From: Platynereis dumerilii
Lineage: Eukaryota; Annelida; Polychaeta; Phyllodocida; Nereididae
DNA length: 64,000 nt
Direction: 5' to 3'
Assembly (NCBI GenBank): GCA_026936325.1
Contig: JAPTHN010000007.1
Coordinates: 16,428,337 to 16,492,336 of the forward strand
Each line of letters begins with the position of its first letter. The stretch's first letter is position 1. The notes under the pieces are model-generated. The model had not been told where the DNA came from and ran no database searches. It was given only the letters and a program-made list of their open reading frames with translations. This document shows, in pieces, positions 23,957 to 36,285 of this stretch. A program made the translations under genes and the position numbers.

Positions 23957-26900
23957 GTGGACCAGCCAAGACATGATTCTGTACTGGTAGAGGCATTTTT
24001 TGTTAATGCAAGGAAACCATGCCAGTTAGATAGGTCATAGGTTAGAGAAAAAGATTAGGGTGGATGCCACCGTCACATTTGCATATTTATGTTAATTAGA
24101 GCTCGTTAAGGTCAAAACGGAGAAATTTCAGGTTTTTACCAATTTTTCACTGTTAAAATAAATTCAATTGAACTTATGAAGACAGAATTGATAGCTGAAG
24201 GTCAAAATTGATATTTAAGCAACAAAAAATAATTAATGCCGTAATTAAGGTTATTAGGTCATTTCTAGGTCAATTACGTTTAACTTAGAACGCACGCTTT
24301 TTTTAAATGTCAGACGAATATTTAGCAAAGCAAAATGACAACAGGGATTCAGTTATGTGTTTTTAATTCCAAATCACAAAAAACATTAACACAATCATAA
24401 GTGATTTACGGGTAATTTGTTAATTAAATGCATACAAAACACTGTAGTGGACCCCCCAATACATGATTCTGTACTGTTAGAGGCATTTCTTGTTAATGGA
24501 AGGAACGTACATTTGCCAGTTTGATAGGTAATAGGTTAGAGAAAAGGACTAGGGTGGCAGCCACTTCCAGATTTGAATTTTAAGGTTAATTAGAGGTCGT
24601 TAATATCAAAACCAAGAAAATGGTGACTTTTCAGCAAAAATTTAAAATAAAATTAACCAAAATGACCTAAAGTGACTAAATAGCACAACCTTAGGCCAAA
24701 ACTATACCTCAAAGTAATGAACTTTGCTATTTGATACTTAATTAATGCACTTCACCCTTAATACATGGGAGAATTTTGTGTTTCAGCGGAGAATTTTGAC
24801 ACTGAACGCAACATTTATTTAGCGTTTGGAGGGTTGACAGTTGTAGTAACATGAAAACAAAGATGCCAAATGAAAGCTGTCATTATGGGTTATCCATCCA
24901 TATCCATTAACAAGGAAAACAATGTGCCAAATGCAAGCTCACATCAAGGGCTATTTATTCATATCCATTTTGATGGGTTAGAAAGGAGTTATATGGTGAT
25001 TAGGACAGGCTGAATTAAAAAAAACATGAGAGAATTTTGTGTTTCCGAGGAGATTTTTGACACTGTCTGTAACATTTATTTAGCTTTTAGAGGGTTGACA
25101 GTTGTAGTAACAAGGAACCAAGGTGCCTAATGAATGCTTATATCAAGGGATATGTATCCACATTTGTTTTGTTGGGTTAGGAATTACTTTTGGGGTGATA
25201 ACTACAGGCGGAATTGAAAATACATGGGAGAATTTTGTGTTTCCGAGGAGATTTTTGACACTGACCGCAACATTTATTTAGCTTTTGGAGGGTTTAAAAC
25301 TGTAGTAACAAGAAAACCAATGTGCCAAATGCAAGCTTACATCAAGGGCTATTTATCCATATCCATTTTGATGGGTTAGAAAGGAGTTATATGTGATTAG
25401 GACAGGTGGAATTGAAAAAACATGGGAGAATTTTGTATTTCCGAGGAGATTTTGGACACTGTCCATAACATTTATTTAGCTTTTAGAGGGTTGACAGTTG
25501 TAGTAACAAGGAACCAAGGTGCCTAATAAAGGCTTATATCAAGGGCTATGTATCCACATTTGTTTTTTTGGGCTAGGAATTATTTTTGTGGTGATTAGGA
25601 CAGGCGGAATTGAAAATACATGGGAGAATTTTGTGTTTCTGAGGAGATTTTTGACACTGACCGCAACATTTATTTAGCTTTCGGAGGGTTGAAAACTGTA
25701 GTAACAAGAAAACCAATGTGCCAAATGCAAGCTTACATCAAGGGCTATTTATCTATATCCATTTTGATGGGTTATGAATGAGTTATATGGTGATTAGGAC
25801 AGGCGGAATTGAAAATACATGGGAGAGTTTTGTGTTTCCGAGGAGATTTTAACACTGACCGCAACATTTATTTAGCTTTTGGAGGGTTGAAAACTGTAGT
25901 AACAAGGAAACCAATGTGCCAAATGTAAGCTTACATCAAAGGCTATTTATCCATATCCATTTTGATGGGTTAGGAATGAGTTATATGGTGATTAGGAGAG
26001 GCGGAATTGAAAATATGTGGGAGAGTTTTGTGTTTCCACGGAGATTTTAACACTGACCGCAACATTTATTTAGCTTTTGGAGGGTTGAAACTGTAGTAAC
26101 AAGGAAACCAATGTGCCAAATGCAAGCTTACATCAAGGGCTATTTATCCATATCCATTTTGATGGGTTAGGAATGAGTTATATGGTGATTAGGACAGGCG
26201 GAATTGAAAAGACATGGGAGAGTTTTGTTTTTCCAAAGAGATTTTAACACTGATCGCAACATTTATTTAGCTTTTGGAGGGTTGAAAACTGTAGTAACAA
26301 GGAAACCAATGTGTCAAATGCAAGCTTACATCAAGGGCTATTTATCCATATCCATTTTGATGGGTTAAGAATGAGTTATATGGTGATTAGGACAGGCGGA
26401 ATTGAAAATACATAGGAGAGTTTTGTGTTTCCGAGGAGATTTTAACACTGACCGAAACATTTATTTAGCTTTTGGAGGGTTGAAAACTGTAGTAACATGG
26501 AAACCAATGTGCCAAATGCAAGCTTACATCAAGGGCTATTTATCCATATCCATTTTGATGGGTTAGGAATGAGTTATATGGTGATTAGGACAGAGGGAAT
26601 TGAAAATACATGGGGGAATTTGGTGTTTCCGAGGAGATTTTCGACACTGATAATAACATTTATTTAGCTTTTAGAGGGTTGTAAGTTGTAGTAACTAGGA
26701 AACTAAGGTGTCAAATGAAAACTGACCTCAGTGGCTATCCATCCACATATTTTTTGTTTGGTTAGGAATGAGTTATCTCGTGATTGTCATGTGATCTCTA
26801 GATTGGCAAGATGAGACCAACTTGATTTTACCGTTTTCTCAATGTGAATATTAATGATGCTGGCAGGACAATAAATTTGAATTGTTAAGGATAATGATAT

Positions 26901-27558
26901 CAAAATTAACATGATATAATTCCATCAGAAAAATGTGTGTAACAGTCCCATTGAACGATGAATCATTAAGACTGTGAACATAGTAGTTGAACAACCATAT
27001 CATTTTCCAGGCTTTTGCAATTGTTGATCGTCCTCTTAGCTTGTACGCATGGGGAACCCATATATTGTAGTACATATAAATCTTGTAATTTTCATAAAAA
27101 CTATGGCAAAAACATATAAGATCACATATAAATAAATTGTAGTGCCTAAACCAAGTAACTGATTAAATTTCAGTCATTTTTTCTTCCTCGTGGTACATGG
27201 ACTGCTTGACGACCTTTGCTAATTGCAAAACAGTAATTATTGCCTAATTAATGATTTAAAGGGTACTGATATGGTCACAAGTGTGAAAGCCCAACCCCTC
27301 TGATCCTTTTGAAGCTATTCTGTCTACCATGGGCCACACTAACACTACTGAAAGAGAAAAAACATGAATTTTCAGTAATTTTGCCTTAATGACCTTTAAC
27401 GACCCCTAATTGACCTTAAAATTAAAAATTGACGCCGGCATCCACCCTTACCTTTAATCCCTTCCCCCATAGCCCACTTCTACCATGGTTGCCAAGTATT
27501 AACAAGAAATGCCGGAAAAAATTTTTCTAGAGGCTTTTTTGGACTTTGGCTGGTCCAC
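23957..27558. mobile_element. Large TIR element with internal satellite
   Basis: GTGGACCAGCCAAG after a TA (23955-23956) is mirrored by CTTTGGCTGGTCCAC before a TA at 27559-27560. Similarity between the ends runs inward for about 200 bases, including AGGGTGGATGCC and the GTTAAGGTC/GACCTTAAC region. A second left end (GTGGACCCCCCAA after TA, at 24448) in the same orientation lies 490 bases inside, so one copy has landed in or duplicated the end of another. No transposase is present. The TA duplication fits several superfamilies; the family is not identified. Confidence 0.65.
24762..26790. repeat. ~198 bp satellite, about ten units, inside the TIR element
   Basis: Units start with TACATGGGAGAATTTTGTG and continue through GACACTGACCGCAACATTTA, GGAGGGTTGAAAACTGTAG and CATATCCATTTTGATGGGTT. 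Starts fall near 24762, 25022, 25221, 25420, 25619, 25817, 26015, 26213, 26410 and 26607. The first unit is longer (~260 bp) through an internal partial duplication. Units at 25.6-26.6 kb are the most alike, while the outer ones are diverged, as expected when unequal exchange homogenises the centre. Confidence 0.9.
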
Positions 27559-27561
27559 TAA

Positions 27562-28242
27562 TTCAGATATCTTGCTAACTAAAGGCAGATTATTAGTATG
27601 GCGACTGACTGGTCCCTTGCACAACATGCAACCCAAAAACACGCACCTTCAGTTGTGTATACATCAGATATAGTCCGACATTCTGGCAGGTCTACCAGGC
27701 AACTGAACTTACTGAAGAGATTTGAGCTATTACAGCACTGACAGAAGCTTCAATAGGCATGCTATTCTGTGGCCACTTTCCAAATTAATAGTATTTTAGA
27801 TTCATGAACTGTTATGAAACATTCAGAACCAATCAAGTAAGCAAAAACTAAAATAATACCTTTGAAGTGACCAAAGAATGACATGTTGAAACTGTGGAAA
27901 GGTCCCTATTAACTCTAACATGCGTAACATGTATATATCCGAATTCAAGTTTTCTATACACATAAAGTCAGAAAATTTAATTTGTCTCAGCTTCTGAAGT
28001 ACAGGATCATATACAGTCCAAATTAACAAACTGTTTAATGAACCTCCAACACCTAATGACTAGAACTTCTGTGTGAAATTTAACTCTCTCAGAGCGGCAC
28101 TCATTACCAATCTAAAGTTTTGTTCAAAAACATGATTACAAAAATCTGTCACACTGTATCAAACTAATATTAAATCAGTTTCATGCAAACACTCATATAT
28201 ATCAAAATATCTTTACAGGTAGGTTGGCATTGGGAGGTTTGT
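27562..28242. other. No gene recognised
   Basis: AT-rich sequence with no clear element end, RNA gene or supportable frame. Confidence 0.35.
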
Positions 28243-28244
28243 TA

Positions 28245-28457
28245 CACTGCAACATTTGAACTTTTGAGTCAGCTCAAATGATTGAGTGAGATGGTTGCAC
28301 AATATTTTTGAGCTAATACAGCTTGTTTTAAGTTATGATAATCTGACCATAGTCATAATAAAACAACAAGCTACACTGCACGTATGTTAGCTCAAAGGAA
28401 TTGTGCAACTATCTCACTCAATCATTTAAGCTGACTCAACATTTAAATTTTACAGTG
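28245..28457. mobile_element. Palindromic MITE, ~213 bp
   Basis: The ends CACTGCAACATTTGAA and (on the other strand) CACTGTAAAATTTAAA are flanked by TA on both sides. Inverted similarity covers most of the element, including GAGTCAGCTCAAATGATTGA with GAGTCAGCTTAAATGATTGA and GTTGCACAAT with its complement, leaving a middle of ~80 bases. It would fold into one long hairpin. It encodes nothing. Confidence 0.75.
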
Positions 28458-28925
28458 TATGTGAGCACCTTAAACGAAAATGTTTGGATGTACTGTACGA
28501 GTGTACGTATAAAAAAATTAGCGGAATTTAAATGTACCCCGTTGGCAATATGTCAGAAATAGCAGACAGTAATAAGGTCCTCAGGGTATTGAAGACAACC
28601 TAGATGTCATATATTTCCCTGTTGCAGGTCAGTTTGAATAGGCAGGACTGCCAGCAGCAGGCCTTATGTGACAAGCCAGATTCTATTGTTGTGACTCTGT
28701 GCATCAGATCCTGTTAAAACTGTGCATTGTATGAATATGTTTCTTTATAGTATGCTTAGTTTTTGGCTCATTGAAGGCCCTTTTCGATTTTGGCTGGTCT
28801 CCGTGACTTATTTGGTGATTTTATAGGAAATATACCTCTACCATGCTGCACAGTGACCATGTTTGCGCCATTATCCTGCTGCTGTGATAGCAGTGCCAGC
28901 CATATGGAGTGAGTGTTTACATATT
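28458..28925. other. No gene recognised
   Basis: Mixed sequence. A fragment, TTTTGGCTGGTCTCCGTGAC near 28790, resembles the tip of the 24-27.6 kb TIR element but has no partner end. Confidence 0.3.
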
Positions 28926-28928
28926 TTT

Positions 28929-29093
28929 AAAGAAAGAAAAGGAAGGAAAGAAAGGAAGGAAAAGAAAGGAAGGAAAAGAAAGGAAGGAAAAGAAAGGAAG
29001 GAAAAGAAAGGAAGGAAAAGAAAGGAAGGAAAAGAAAGGAAGGAGAAGAAAGGAAGAAGAAGAAAGGAAGGAGAAGAAAGGAAGGAGAAGACT
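28929..29093 (+). repeat. Polypurine tract, (GGAAGGAAAAGAAA)n type
   Basis: About 165 bases of almost pure purine (G/A) on the plus strand, built from GAAAGGAAGG units of ~14 bases with GGAGAAG variants at the right. Long mirror-like purine tracts can form triplex DNA. The lysine/glutamate-rich open frames in it are composition artefacts. Confidence 0.95.
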
Positions 29094-29099
29094 CGATAG

Positions 29100-29813
29100 A
29101 TAGATATATCTGTGGACAGGTGTACACAGATACGAACATAGAGAGGGGAGTAGATAGCCCTACGTATGCACTCTCTGAGCGTCCGTTCTTGTTTCGATAT
29201 ACTATACATGTTTGGAGAATTCTGAGTTATATATTCACTGCAAGACGCAAGAACACAAAGACCAATTATTGCAGTGGGTTAGCTCCTCAGAGCAAAAGAA
29301 ATTGGTTCAGTATTTCCATTACAGGAGGCTTTTGTTCTTCTCTGTGTCATAACCAAAAGGATTATGACAGAATGGTTCCAATATAATATCATAATCAATA
29401 TAATGTCATATGAGTGAGCTGCACATCCATGATGCTGGTCGATTGATTGGGTTTAGAAGGTTTCACATCATTGTAATCAGACCATTATATGTATTGTTGC
29501 CATTTTTAGATTTTTTCAAGTAGGCCTATATCACTATCTTCTAACTCAAAAGAGCAGTGTCTGTTTTGAGTAGGCCAGTAAAATAATTACCATATCAAAG
29601 TAACTGTTTCACGTTCCCCATTTCAATATGCAGCAATCCATGAATTAATTAGAAGTATTCAGCATTCCAAAACATTTATTTGCCATTTCTGAAAATAACA
29701 CAACTTCAACAAACCAATGATGTATAATACAATAAATCTGTGTTCAAAGTAAGGCTACCAATGTGACATTATAATGCAATACATGTATAAATTACTCTAG
29801 ACACCTGCAGATT
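29100..29813. other. 3' flank of the GPCR gene
   Basis: No further gene was recognised. For the minus-strand GPCR it would include the 3' UTR, with an AATAAA at 29675-29680. The CTGGTCGATTGATTGGG region near 29435 has no assigned role. Confidence 0.4.
29675..29680 (-). terminator. Candidate poly(A) signal of the GPCR gene
   Basis: AATAAA on the minus strand lies about 135 bases past the GPCR stop codon. It is the nearest canonical hexamer in a sensible position. No transcript evidence is available. Confidence 0.4.
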
Positions 29814-30986
29814 CTACAGCATGACAGGAGTACTATCACTGAGCAGTTTCGGGTCTGTCCTTCGACATGGCACGTGTGAGGTCTCCGAGCGCATCGTGCC
29901 CATTCGCAATACTGTTCCATTGATACTAGCATATCCTACACTTTTCTTAAAACAGCAAGTCCGAACAAAGATGCTGCGGAATGAACGACTGCAAAACACG
30001 TAAATGAGAAAGTTTATTGCAGAATTAAAAGTCACAAGAACGTTGCTGACAAGGCTGACGTAGCGTCTCGATAACTCTAGATGAGACATGGAGTCAAAGC
30101 AGAGTTGTAACGACCAGAGGAGATGAGAGCTTAAGGCCACAGTGTTGCTAGCAATGCATAGAGTAACCACGATTACCACTATGGCAGTTATGCTCCTGCC
30201 CTGACTGTGTTTTAGCGGAGTCCCACTGATTTCATTACGTTGCTTTTCCGCCTTCCGCAGTGCTGCCAACAGCTTTGCATTCAGAATCACCAGGATACAC
30301 ATTGGGAATAAATACATCACCAACAAATAGACGAACACCCTGTATATAACAGTGTAAGATTTGAATTTGGTCAAATCAGTCTGAACGAAATTGAAGGGGC
30401 TCGAGTTGTCCAAACGATGCTCAAAATAGCGAGGCAGCGAAAACAAGGCTGCAGTGATGAACAATATCAAAATATTACGACGTGCCTTGCTAACGGTGCA
30501 GGACGACTGAGCTTTTAGCGGGTGACACACTGCGATGTAGCGGTCAACCGTGAGCAAGACTACGAGCCAAGTGCCAACCAGGCGGATGAAGTAGACGGAA
30601 GGGTACAGCGGTAAGAAGATATAGTGGTAAGAATCCAGGTAAGAGGACAGCTGACCCGTATAGTAGGGAATGTAACGTAGAGACCGCAAGAGTATGGTAG
30701 AGACGAGCACTAGGCAGTCGGCAACTGCCAAAGCCATTAGGTGGATGGAGGTGGTGATGCGGGGTCTCTGACGGAGAAGCACCATGAATGCAAGAGCATT
30801 GCCAATCAGACCAAGAAATGAGAGAGGCATGGAAATCACCGTCTCCAGAAGAAATCGCGTTAACATGCTAGGTCCATCGTTCGAGCTTGACCCTGAGTCT
30901 GATCCTGAGGTATTCACAGTGGATATGTTCATCTTGTCTTCACAGTTCAATGTGTCATTCACATTGACACATTCCGATTGGTACAT
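29814..30986 (-). CDS. FMRFamide-receptor-like rhodopsin-family GPCR
   Basis: This complete 390-residue seven-helix receptor has no intron in the coding part. The N-terminus has three N-glycosylation sequons (N10, N20, N25). Helix 1 has GN at 62-63, helix 2 has LAVAD with D90, and helix 3 ends in DRY at 148-150, followed by IAVCHPLKA and a CTVSKARR stretch typical of FMRFamide/neuropeptide receptors. Helix 7 has NSAINFLIY (321-329), with F in place of the NPxxY proline. The usual helix-3 cysteine and the helix-6 CWxP are not evident. It should sit in the plasma membrane and couple a peptide signal to G proteins; the ligand is unknown. The first ATG gives a natural short extracellular tail. 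It is the only clear host gene in the window. Confidence 0.88.
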   Translation of the reverse strand: MYQSECVNVNDTLNCEDKMNISTVNTSGSDSGSSSNDGPSMLTRFLLETVISMPLSFLGLIGNALAFMVLLRQRPRITTSIHLMALAVADCLVLVSTILLRSLRYIPYYTGQLSSYLDSYHYIFLPLYPSVYFIRLVGTWLVVLLTVDRYIAVCHPLKAQSSCTVSKARRNILILFITAALFSLPRYFEHRLDNSSPFNFVQTDLTKFKSYTVIYRVFVYLLVMYLFPMCILVILNAKLLAALRKAEKQRNEISGTPLKHSQGRSITAIVVIVVTLCIASNTVALSSHLLWSLQLCFDSMSHLELSRRYVSLVSNVLVTFNSAINFLIYVFCSRSFRSIFVRTCCFKKSVGYASINGTVLRMGTMRSETSHVPCRRTDPKLLSDSTPVML

Positions 30987-30998
30987 TTTCTTTCACAT

Positions 30999-31018
30999 CT
31001 GGAACAAAGAAGAGGAAA
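30999..31018 (-). promoter_or_regulatory. Candidate 3' splice site just upstream of the GPCR ATG
   Basis: On the minus strand a pyrimidine-rich run (TTTCCTCTTCTTTGTTCCAG) ends in AG 12 bases before the ATG. It suggests an intron in the 5' UTR, with the promoter and first exon at higher coordinates. Single-coding-exon GPCRs often keep such a non-coding first exon. No first exon was identified. Confidence 0.45.
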
Positions 31019-32394
31019 TTTGATTAACATTTTGTTTTTAAAAAGGCAAATGATCTATGCGCAACACAATTTTATGTCCATTGTTGAAACTATTGAACTA
31101 AGTACAATTCTACACTTTAGATTAAACTAAAACAGTAAACTATGACTATGGAATATGCAACACAATATTTCGAAAGGACCATGTGACACTCAAGAGCTGT
31201 ATCCGTTGCAAGATATATGATTCATCGAGATATAAGCAATTGATCATCTCCAAAATTCAGAGAGTCGAAGGACAAAATTGATATACAAAATATCAAGTGA
31301 TGACAGACAAGCTATCCATCCATGGTGTGCATGAAGGTGTAGTAGGAGAGAAAACATAAAGGCATGCTAAGCCTGTACAATATTACCATGTGGTCATACA
31401 GCTGATATGCATTACAAGCAATGTCACCTATAATGACATACAATTTCATTACCAGACGCAGAAGCTCCTGTGCATACCTCCATATTTTAGGCGCACTACA
31501 TGTCACATGACTCCTGAGGTGGAAGGTTACCAGGACAGGCCTCCACTGGGCAAAGATCAGTAGGTTTATGCAAAAGCAGATTGCAAGAGATCATGAGGTG
31601 ACTGAGGTACATGCGCCTAAAATTGACAGGTGCCTCATCGTCAAGAATCACCAATCAGATTTTGGCTCAGCAGTAATGATAGCTTTCTAATTTGACTGAC
31701 ATGTACACACGTGCCTGTGAAGGACTCAATAGATTGAAGGAGAGCGCATGATACTCTGATTTACGGCCTTTCAAAGCACAGTCATATTGCAAAAGTTCAG
31801 TCGTTGATACTGGGCATTTGTTCGGGCATTTACCAGCATTTGCGGGCTAATATCATTGCACCATTTCTTCTCACTGTTAATCTCCGTGATGTCATTCGAT
31901 ATATGCACCAGAAAGGTGCAAGGGCGGACATTTCTACACAAAGATTGTTTTCTACTACACGAAGTGGATCATGCTCATAAATATGATCATAAATATATAG
32001 AAGAGTCCTTCTAAATACATCACTACAAAAGGCACTCTGTTAGCCTGTTCGCAGAGAAATGTTGGCCTCTCAAGAAGAAGCAGAGAGATACTGATAACCC
32101 ATAAGTACAGTGTCTCATTATAAGAATTACAGGATTTCCTGTTGTTCTGTTGTCAGACACTCATACGGCCTATACTTTGTCTTTGACCTTCCGGCTATTT
32201 AAAGAATGAGCGACAACATAAACGCTAAATTGCAATAGGGACATTTTGTAATCGCTGACATACAGAATTAGACTGCAGCATATAGACATACATATGTTTG
32301 TATTACAGATAAAGTCTATTTATGGAATGACTGATTTATGTAAAACAGAAGGAAAACTGTAGAAAAGAAATGATTCTCGCTCCAGAATTGCCTG
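31019..32394. other. Upstream region of the GPCR gene; nothing else recognised
   Basis: If the splice site at 30999 is used, this stretch would be intron and perhaps promoter of the GPCR gene. I found no CpG-rich patch, TATA-like cluster or other gene here. Confidence 0.3.
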
Positions 32395-33690
32395 TGGCAC
32401 AAAACACAACCGCAATAAGCCTTTTCTTGTCACAGAAGCAACACAAGCTAACTACAGAACCCTGCCATGCCACAGGGACCTGACATCCTTTTTAGATTGC
32501 CATTGTACGCACATTACCATAGCAGAATAGTCCCTGAACCCTCGCGGCAATTGTCTGCCAATGTTATTGCCATTTACCACATGTTACGACACTCATCCTG
32601 AGGCAACACTTGTCCTGAAGAGTGACAAGCAATGTATTCTGCTATCAGTGAGGAGGATTAGGATACAAGATAGATAAATACACAGATAGATCGAGAGATT
32701 GATAGATACCGTTAGATTCTCAACCTAATGCAGAATGGGTTTTTGAGAGCTGCATTGTAACACAAATATTTCTATCTTTGTTGTAACGCACACATTTCTA
32801 TCTCTGTTGTCTCAATAAATGATATTTGTGCTTTGACAAATCATCAAAAGTGTCAATCTAACGAATATTGCTTTGACGAGTCTGTAAAAGCCTCCAAATT
32901 GCAAAGTGATGCCAAATCAGCAAAACTGATGCCATATCATAAAAGGGCATTCCACTTAGAAATTGACATTGGTTCTATTCATATTGATCACAAGTGTGAA
33001 GAGCCTACATAGACACCAATGCAATGCATCTCTAAAAAGTACATACATGTAGATATTTTGCCTCCTACATGATATTTTGTAATATCACATTTTCAGATTT
33101 CAGTTATGTGAGATTATACACCCAAATCAAGATTCCTATATTCGCTAACCTCCCAATATTGAATTTCTATCTGCAGAACCATATAACATGATATGGTCCA
33201 CCCAGGCGATCAATCGCCTTCCAAAAGTGACATGGATGTCGGAATTCCCAGATCATCAGATGGCTTCATGACCTTCTTTGATCAAAGGTCTTCAGTGGAC
33301 ATCATTTCCTTAAGATATTGGGCTTAATGTCAAAGTGTGTCTCACAGTCACAGGCATTAAGAACCACAAAATACTCAAGTAAAGAAATCTACCAATATAT
33401 CAATCGTCCACTAGCCTCCAGGTCTCAATGATTTTAAACATATTCTCCATTAAAAAGTATTTCAAAAGGGGAACAATTTATGAAATTGTCAAGGAACGTG
33501 GAAATCTTGAGGTCCACATAATATATTAGCCCAACTGAAGTTTCAGTTGGGTTTAATGTCAGTAAAATGTTCTTATTCATGTGGCATTGCATGGCAGCAG
33601 CTTCAATAAAGAAATACTGTCTCAAATCACATTTATTTTTTTCATTGCTTTTGAACAAAATGTTCTTCTGTACCTTTGACCAGCTTCATT
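32395..33690. repeat. Repeat-unit relative, first of a tandem pair (~1.37 kb)
   Basis: It begins near CAATAAGCCTTTTCTTGTCA and matches 33778-35080 in order and orientation, including GCAGAATAGTCCCTGAACCC, the short GATA stretch, and the CCAGATCATCAGATGGCTTC region. The same blocks occur, more diverged, in the 3.5 kb repeats at 53.2-64 kb. No frame is conserved. Confidence 0.75.
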
Positions 33691-33777
33691 GATGTCGTAA
33701 TAATGCCTCTATTTCTTGCAAAATGGTATGATCACAAGGGGCTGTTAGAACTTAGAGCTACACAGGATAGCCTGTTG

Positions 33778-35080
33778 TACAAAACACAACCCCAATAAGC
33801 CTTTTCTTGTCACAAAAGCAACACAAGCTAACTACAGGAACCCCTGCCATGCCATAGGGACCTGACAAGCTTTTTAGATTACCATTGTATGCACATTACC
33901 ATTGCAGAATAGTCCCTGAACCCTCGAGGCAATTGTCTGCCAATGTCGTTGCCATTTACAACATGTTACGACGTTTATCCTGAGGCAACACTTGCAATGA
34001 AGAGTGATGAGAAATTTATTCTGCAATCAGTGAGGGAGATTATGAAATATATAGATAGATATATAGATAGATAGATAGAGAGATAAATATACTGTCAATC
34101 TAATGCAGAATGATTTTTCGTGAGCCACACTGTTAACAGATTCATTAACACACAAATTTCTATCTTTGTTGTCTTATCAAAAGATATGTGTGCTTTGACA
34201 AATCATCAAAAGAGTCAACGAAAGGATATATCTTTGACAGGTCTGTCAAAGCCTGCAAATTTCAGTGATGCCAAATTCACAAAATTGATGGTATATCATG
34301 AAAGGGAATGGCAACAAAAGAAGTGACATTGGCTCTATTCATATCGATCTGAAGTATATAATGTATCATGGCAGTAATTCTCAAAACGACTTATTGTGTT
34401 ACTGTACTTGTAATCGGAATACTTTTTTAGTTTCAGGTAAATACCATAATAATGTGGTGTTCACACCTTCAAGGATGCATCCAAGGATACTGCATCACTG
34501 TTTTAGCTAACACCAATATTGTAATTGAATTTCCATCTCCAGATTCATACAACATGACTTGGTCTACCCATGTGATCAATTGCCTTCCAAAAATGACATG
34601 GACGCCAGAATTCCCTGATCATCAGATAGCTTCATGACCTCCTTTGATCAAAGGTCTTCAGTGGACATCATTTCCTGACGTTGTGCTAAATGTCAAGGAT
34701 GTCTCAGTGGGCCAGAATGTCGAGGAAGTACTAGAAAACGACTCAAGCCAAGATGTCTGTCAATATGGCATTTACCAATTTTTCACGCCGATTCACTAGT
34801 TTTACACATATTCACAATTTAAAAGTAATTCAGAGGGGACCAATCCGTACACATGATATTGTCAAAGAACGTGGAAATCTTTAGGTACATTAGGCATATG
34901 AGCCCAGCAGGAGCTTCAGTTGGTTTTAACCTCAATAAAATATGCCTTTATCCATGCATGCATTGCACAGCAGCAGCCTCAATAAAGAAATATCCTACCA
35001 TAACTCTTCTTAAACCAACATGTGTCTTTTCTACCGCTTTTTAACAGAATGTTCTTTTGTTTCTTTTACCAGATTCATTG
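33778..35080. repeat. Repeat-unit relative, second of a tandem pair
   Basis: Direct partner of 32395-33690. Its GACCTGACAAGCTTTTTAG at about 33860 is an uninterrupted version of the site that holds a LINE at 57490. Confidence 0.75.
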
Positions 35081-36099
35081 ATGTTGTGGTGAATACTTGA
35101 TGGCTGCATTTCTTGAAAAAAAGAAAGAAGATAAGACAACAAGGGGCTGATATAAATGCACAATCAAATATCATCATGGCTTCTGTCATGATTATACCTT
35201 TCTTCTTTTGTCCACGTCCAAATTAGAGATAATTGCCATCTACTTTCAGCTCAGGCTGCAAACAATTTTTTCTTTGAATGCCTATTTTGCTACTGTCAGC
35301 GATATGAAGCCAGTACATTAAAGATCATGCAGCACAGTTTTCCTCTGACTTCACACTCTCATTTTGGCCATCAGCCAACCAATGGTAGTGGAGCTGCCTG
35401 AGGTGGGAAGCCTGTCAAAAAAAATCTAGGAGTGATGTTTTGGCATTATCGTGGTTGCCAGTGATCGACATGCATCTTGGCGCCATCCAGGCAATTGGGG
35501 AGCTGCTCAAATGACATTTTGAGAAATTTTGATTGACATGCTATTGATCCAAAATAGTACTGACCATGGGAGGCATGAGAGTTTCTTGGAATTATTTATA
35601 GTACCCTGTTACTCAGCTTGCTTAAAAAAAGAATTTGGAAAAGGAACATAATAAATAGTATTACTGCTTCCCAATTCCCATTCATATGTTGTGTCAGCAG
35701 TGATATTTTAAATAATGCATGCCCTCTTGATTTCAAGGTACAGACATGCAGTTTTCCTTTGTTTTCAGACTATGCCAAATTGGCAGTGATGTAAGTACTG
35801 TGACCAAGTATTCTTGTGGTGATATTTCTCGTGATGCCTTTTCATAATGAACTCTCTGTCAACTGTCTATCCTTCTAAGTCATCTGGCAAACACACACAG
35901 AGATGGAACAAAAATTACATAAGGGTACTTTTCAAGGTCAAATCGAGAAATGGACCCTTCATTGACCACGCATGAGGTACTCACTCCTGAATAATTTTCC
36001 TGTGGGCCAAAAGAAAATAATCCTTCTACTATGAAGAGTTTCGACTTTTATGACCAGGGTATCCACCAATTGGACAATTTTCCCAATGCTGGTCAAACT
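35081..36099. other. No gene recognised
   Basis: Mixed sequence without supportable frames or element ends. The minus-strand frame at 35959-36201 runs through the repeat arm described next and is not supported. Confidence 0.35.
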
Positions 36100-36285
36100 T
36101 ACAGCTCTCGCAATTGCTCTGAAGAAATCAATTTTTTTATAGTGTGGACCTATGATGTCAAAGCTGGAGACTCCATTGGAACCTATACAACTTTGGTGCA
36201 AGCTATGGTGTCATAGGTCAAACTGGCCAATAGCATTTCATGCGGACAACTACATCATAGCCTTGCAATTATGTCATGGCCAGGT
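36100..36285 (+). repeat. Repeat arm interrupted by the NADAR LINE (left part)
   Basis: From ACAGCTCTCGCAATTGCTCT through CATCATAGCCTTGCAATTA, this matches the reverse complement of 44400-44605. The match breaks off at about 36285 and resumes after the LINE at 44013 (CCAATGATACCACTGCAAAA against CCAATAATATCACAACAACA on the reverse strand of 44367-44405). The LINE therefore landed inside this arm. Confidence 0.75.

Noticed and set aside
28863-29139. Lysine/glutamate-rich and serine/phenylalanine-rich open frames
   Set aside because: They are read through the polypurine tract in several frames at once, which is a composition effect and not coding evidence.
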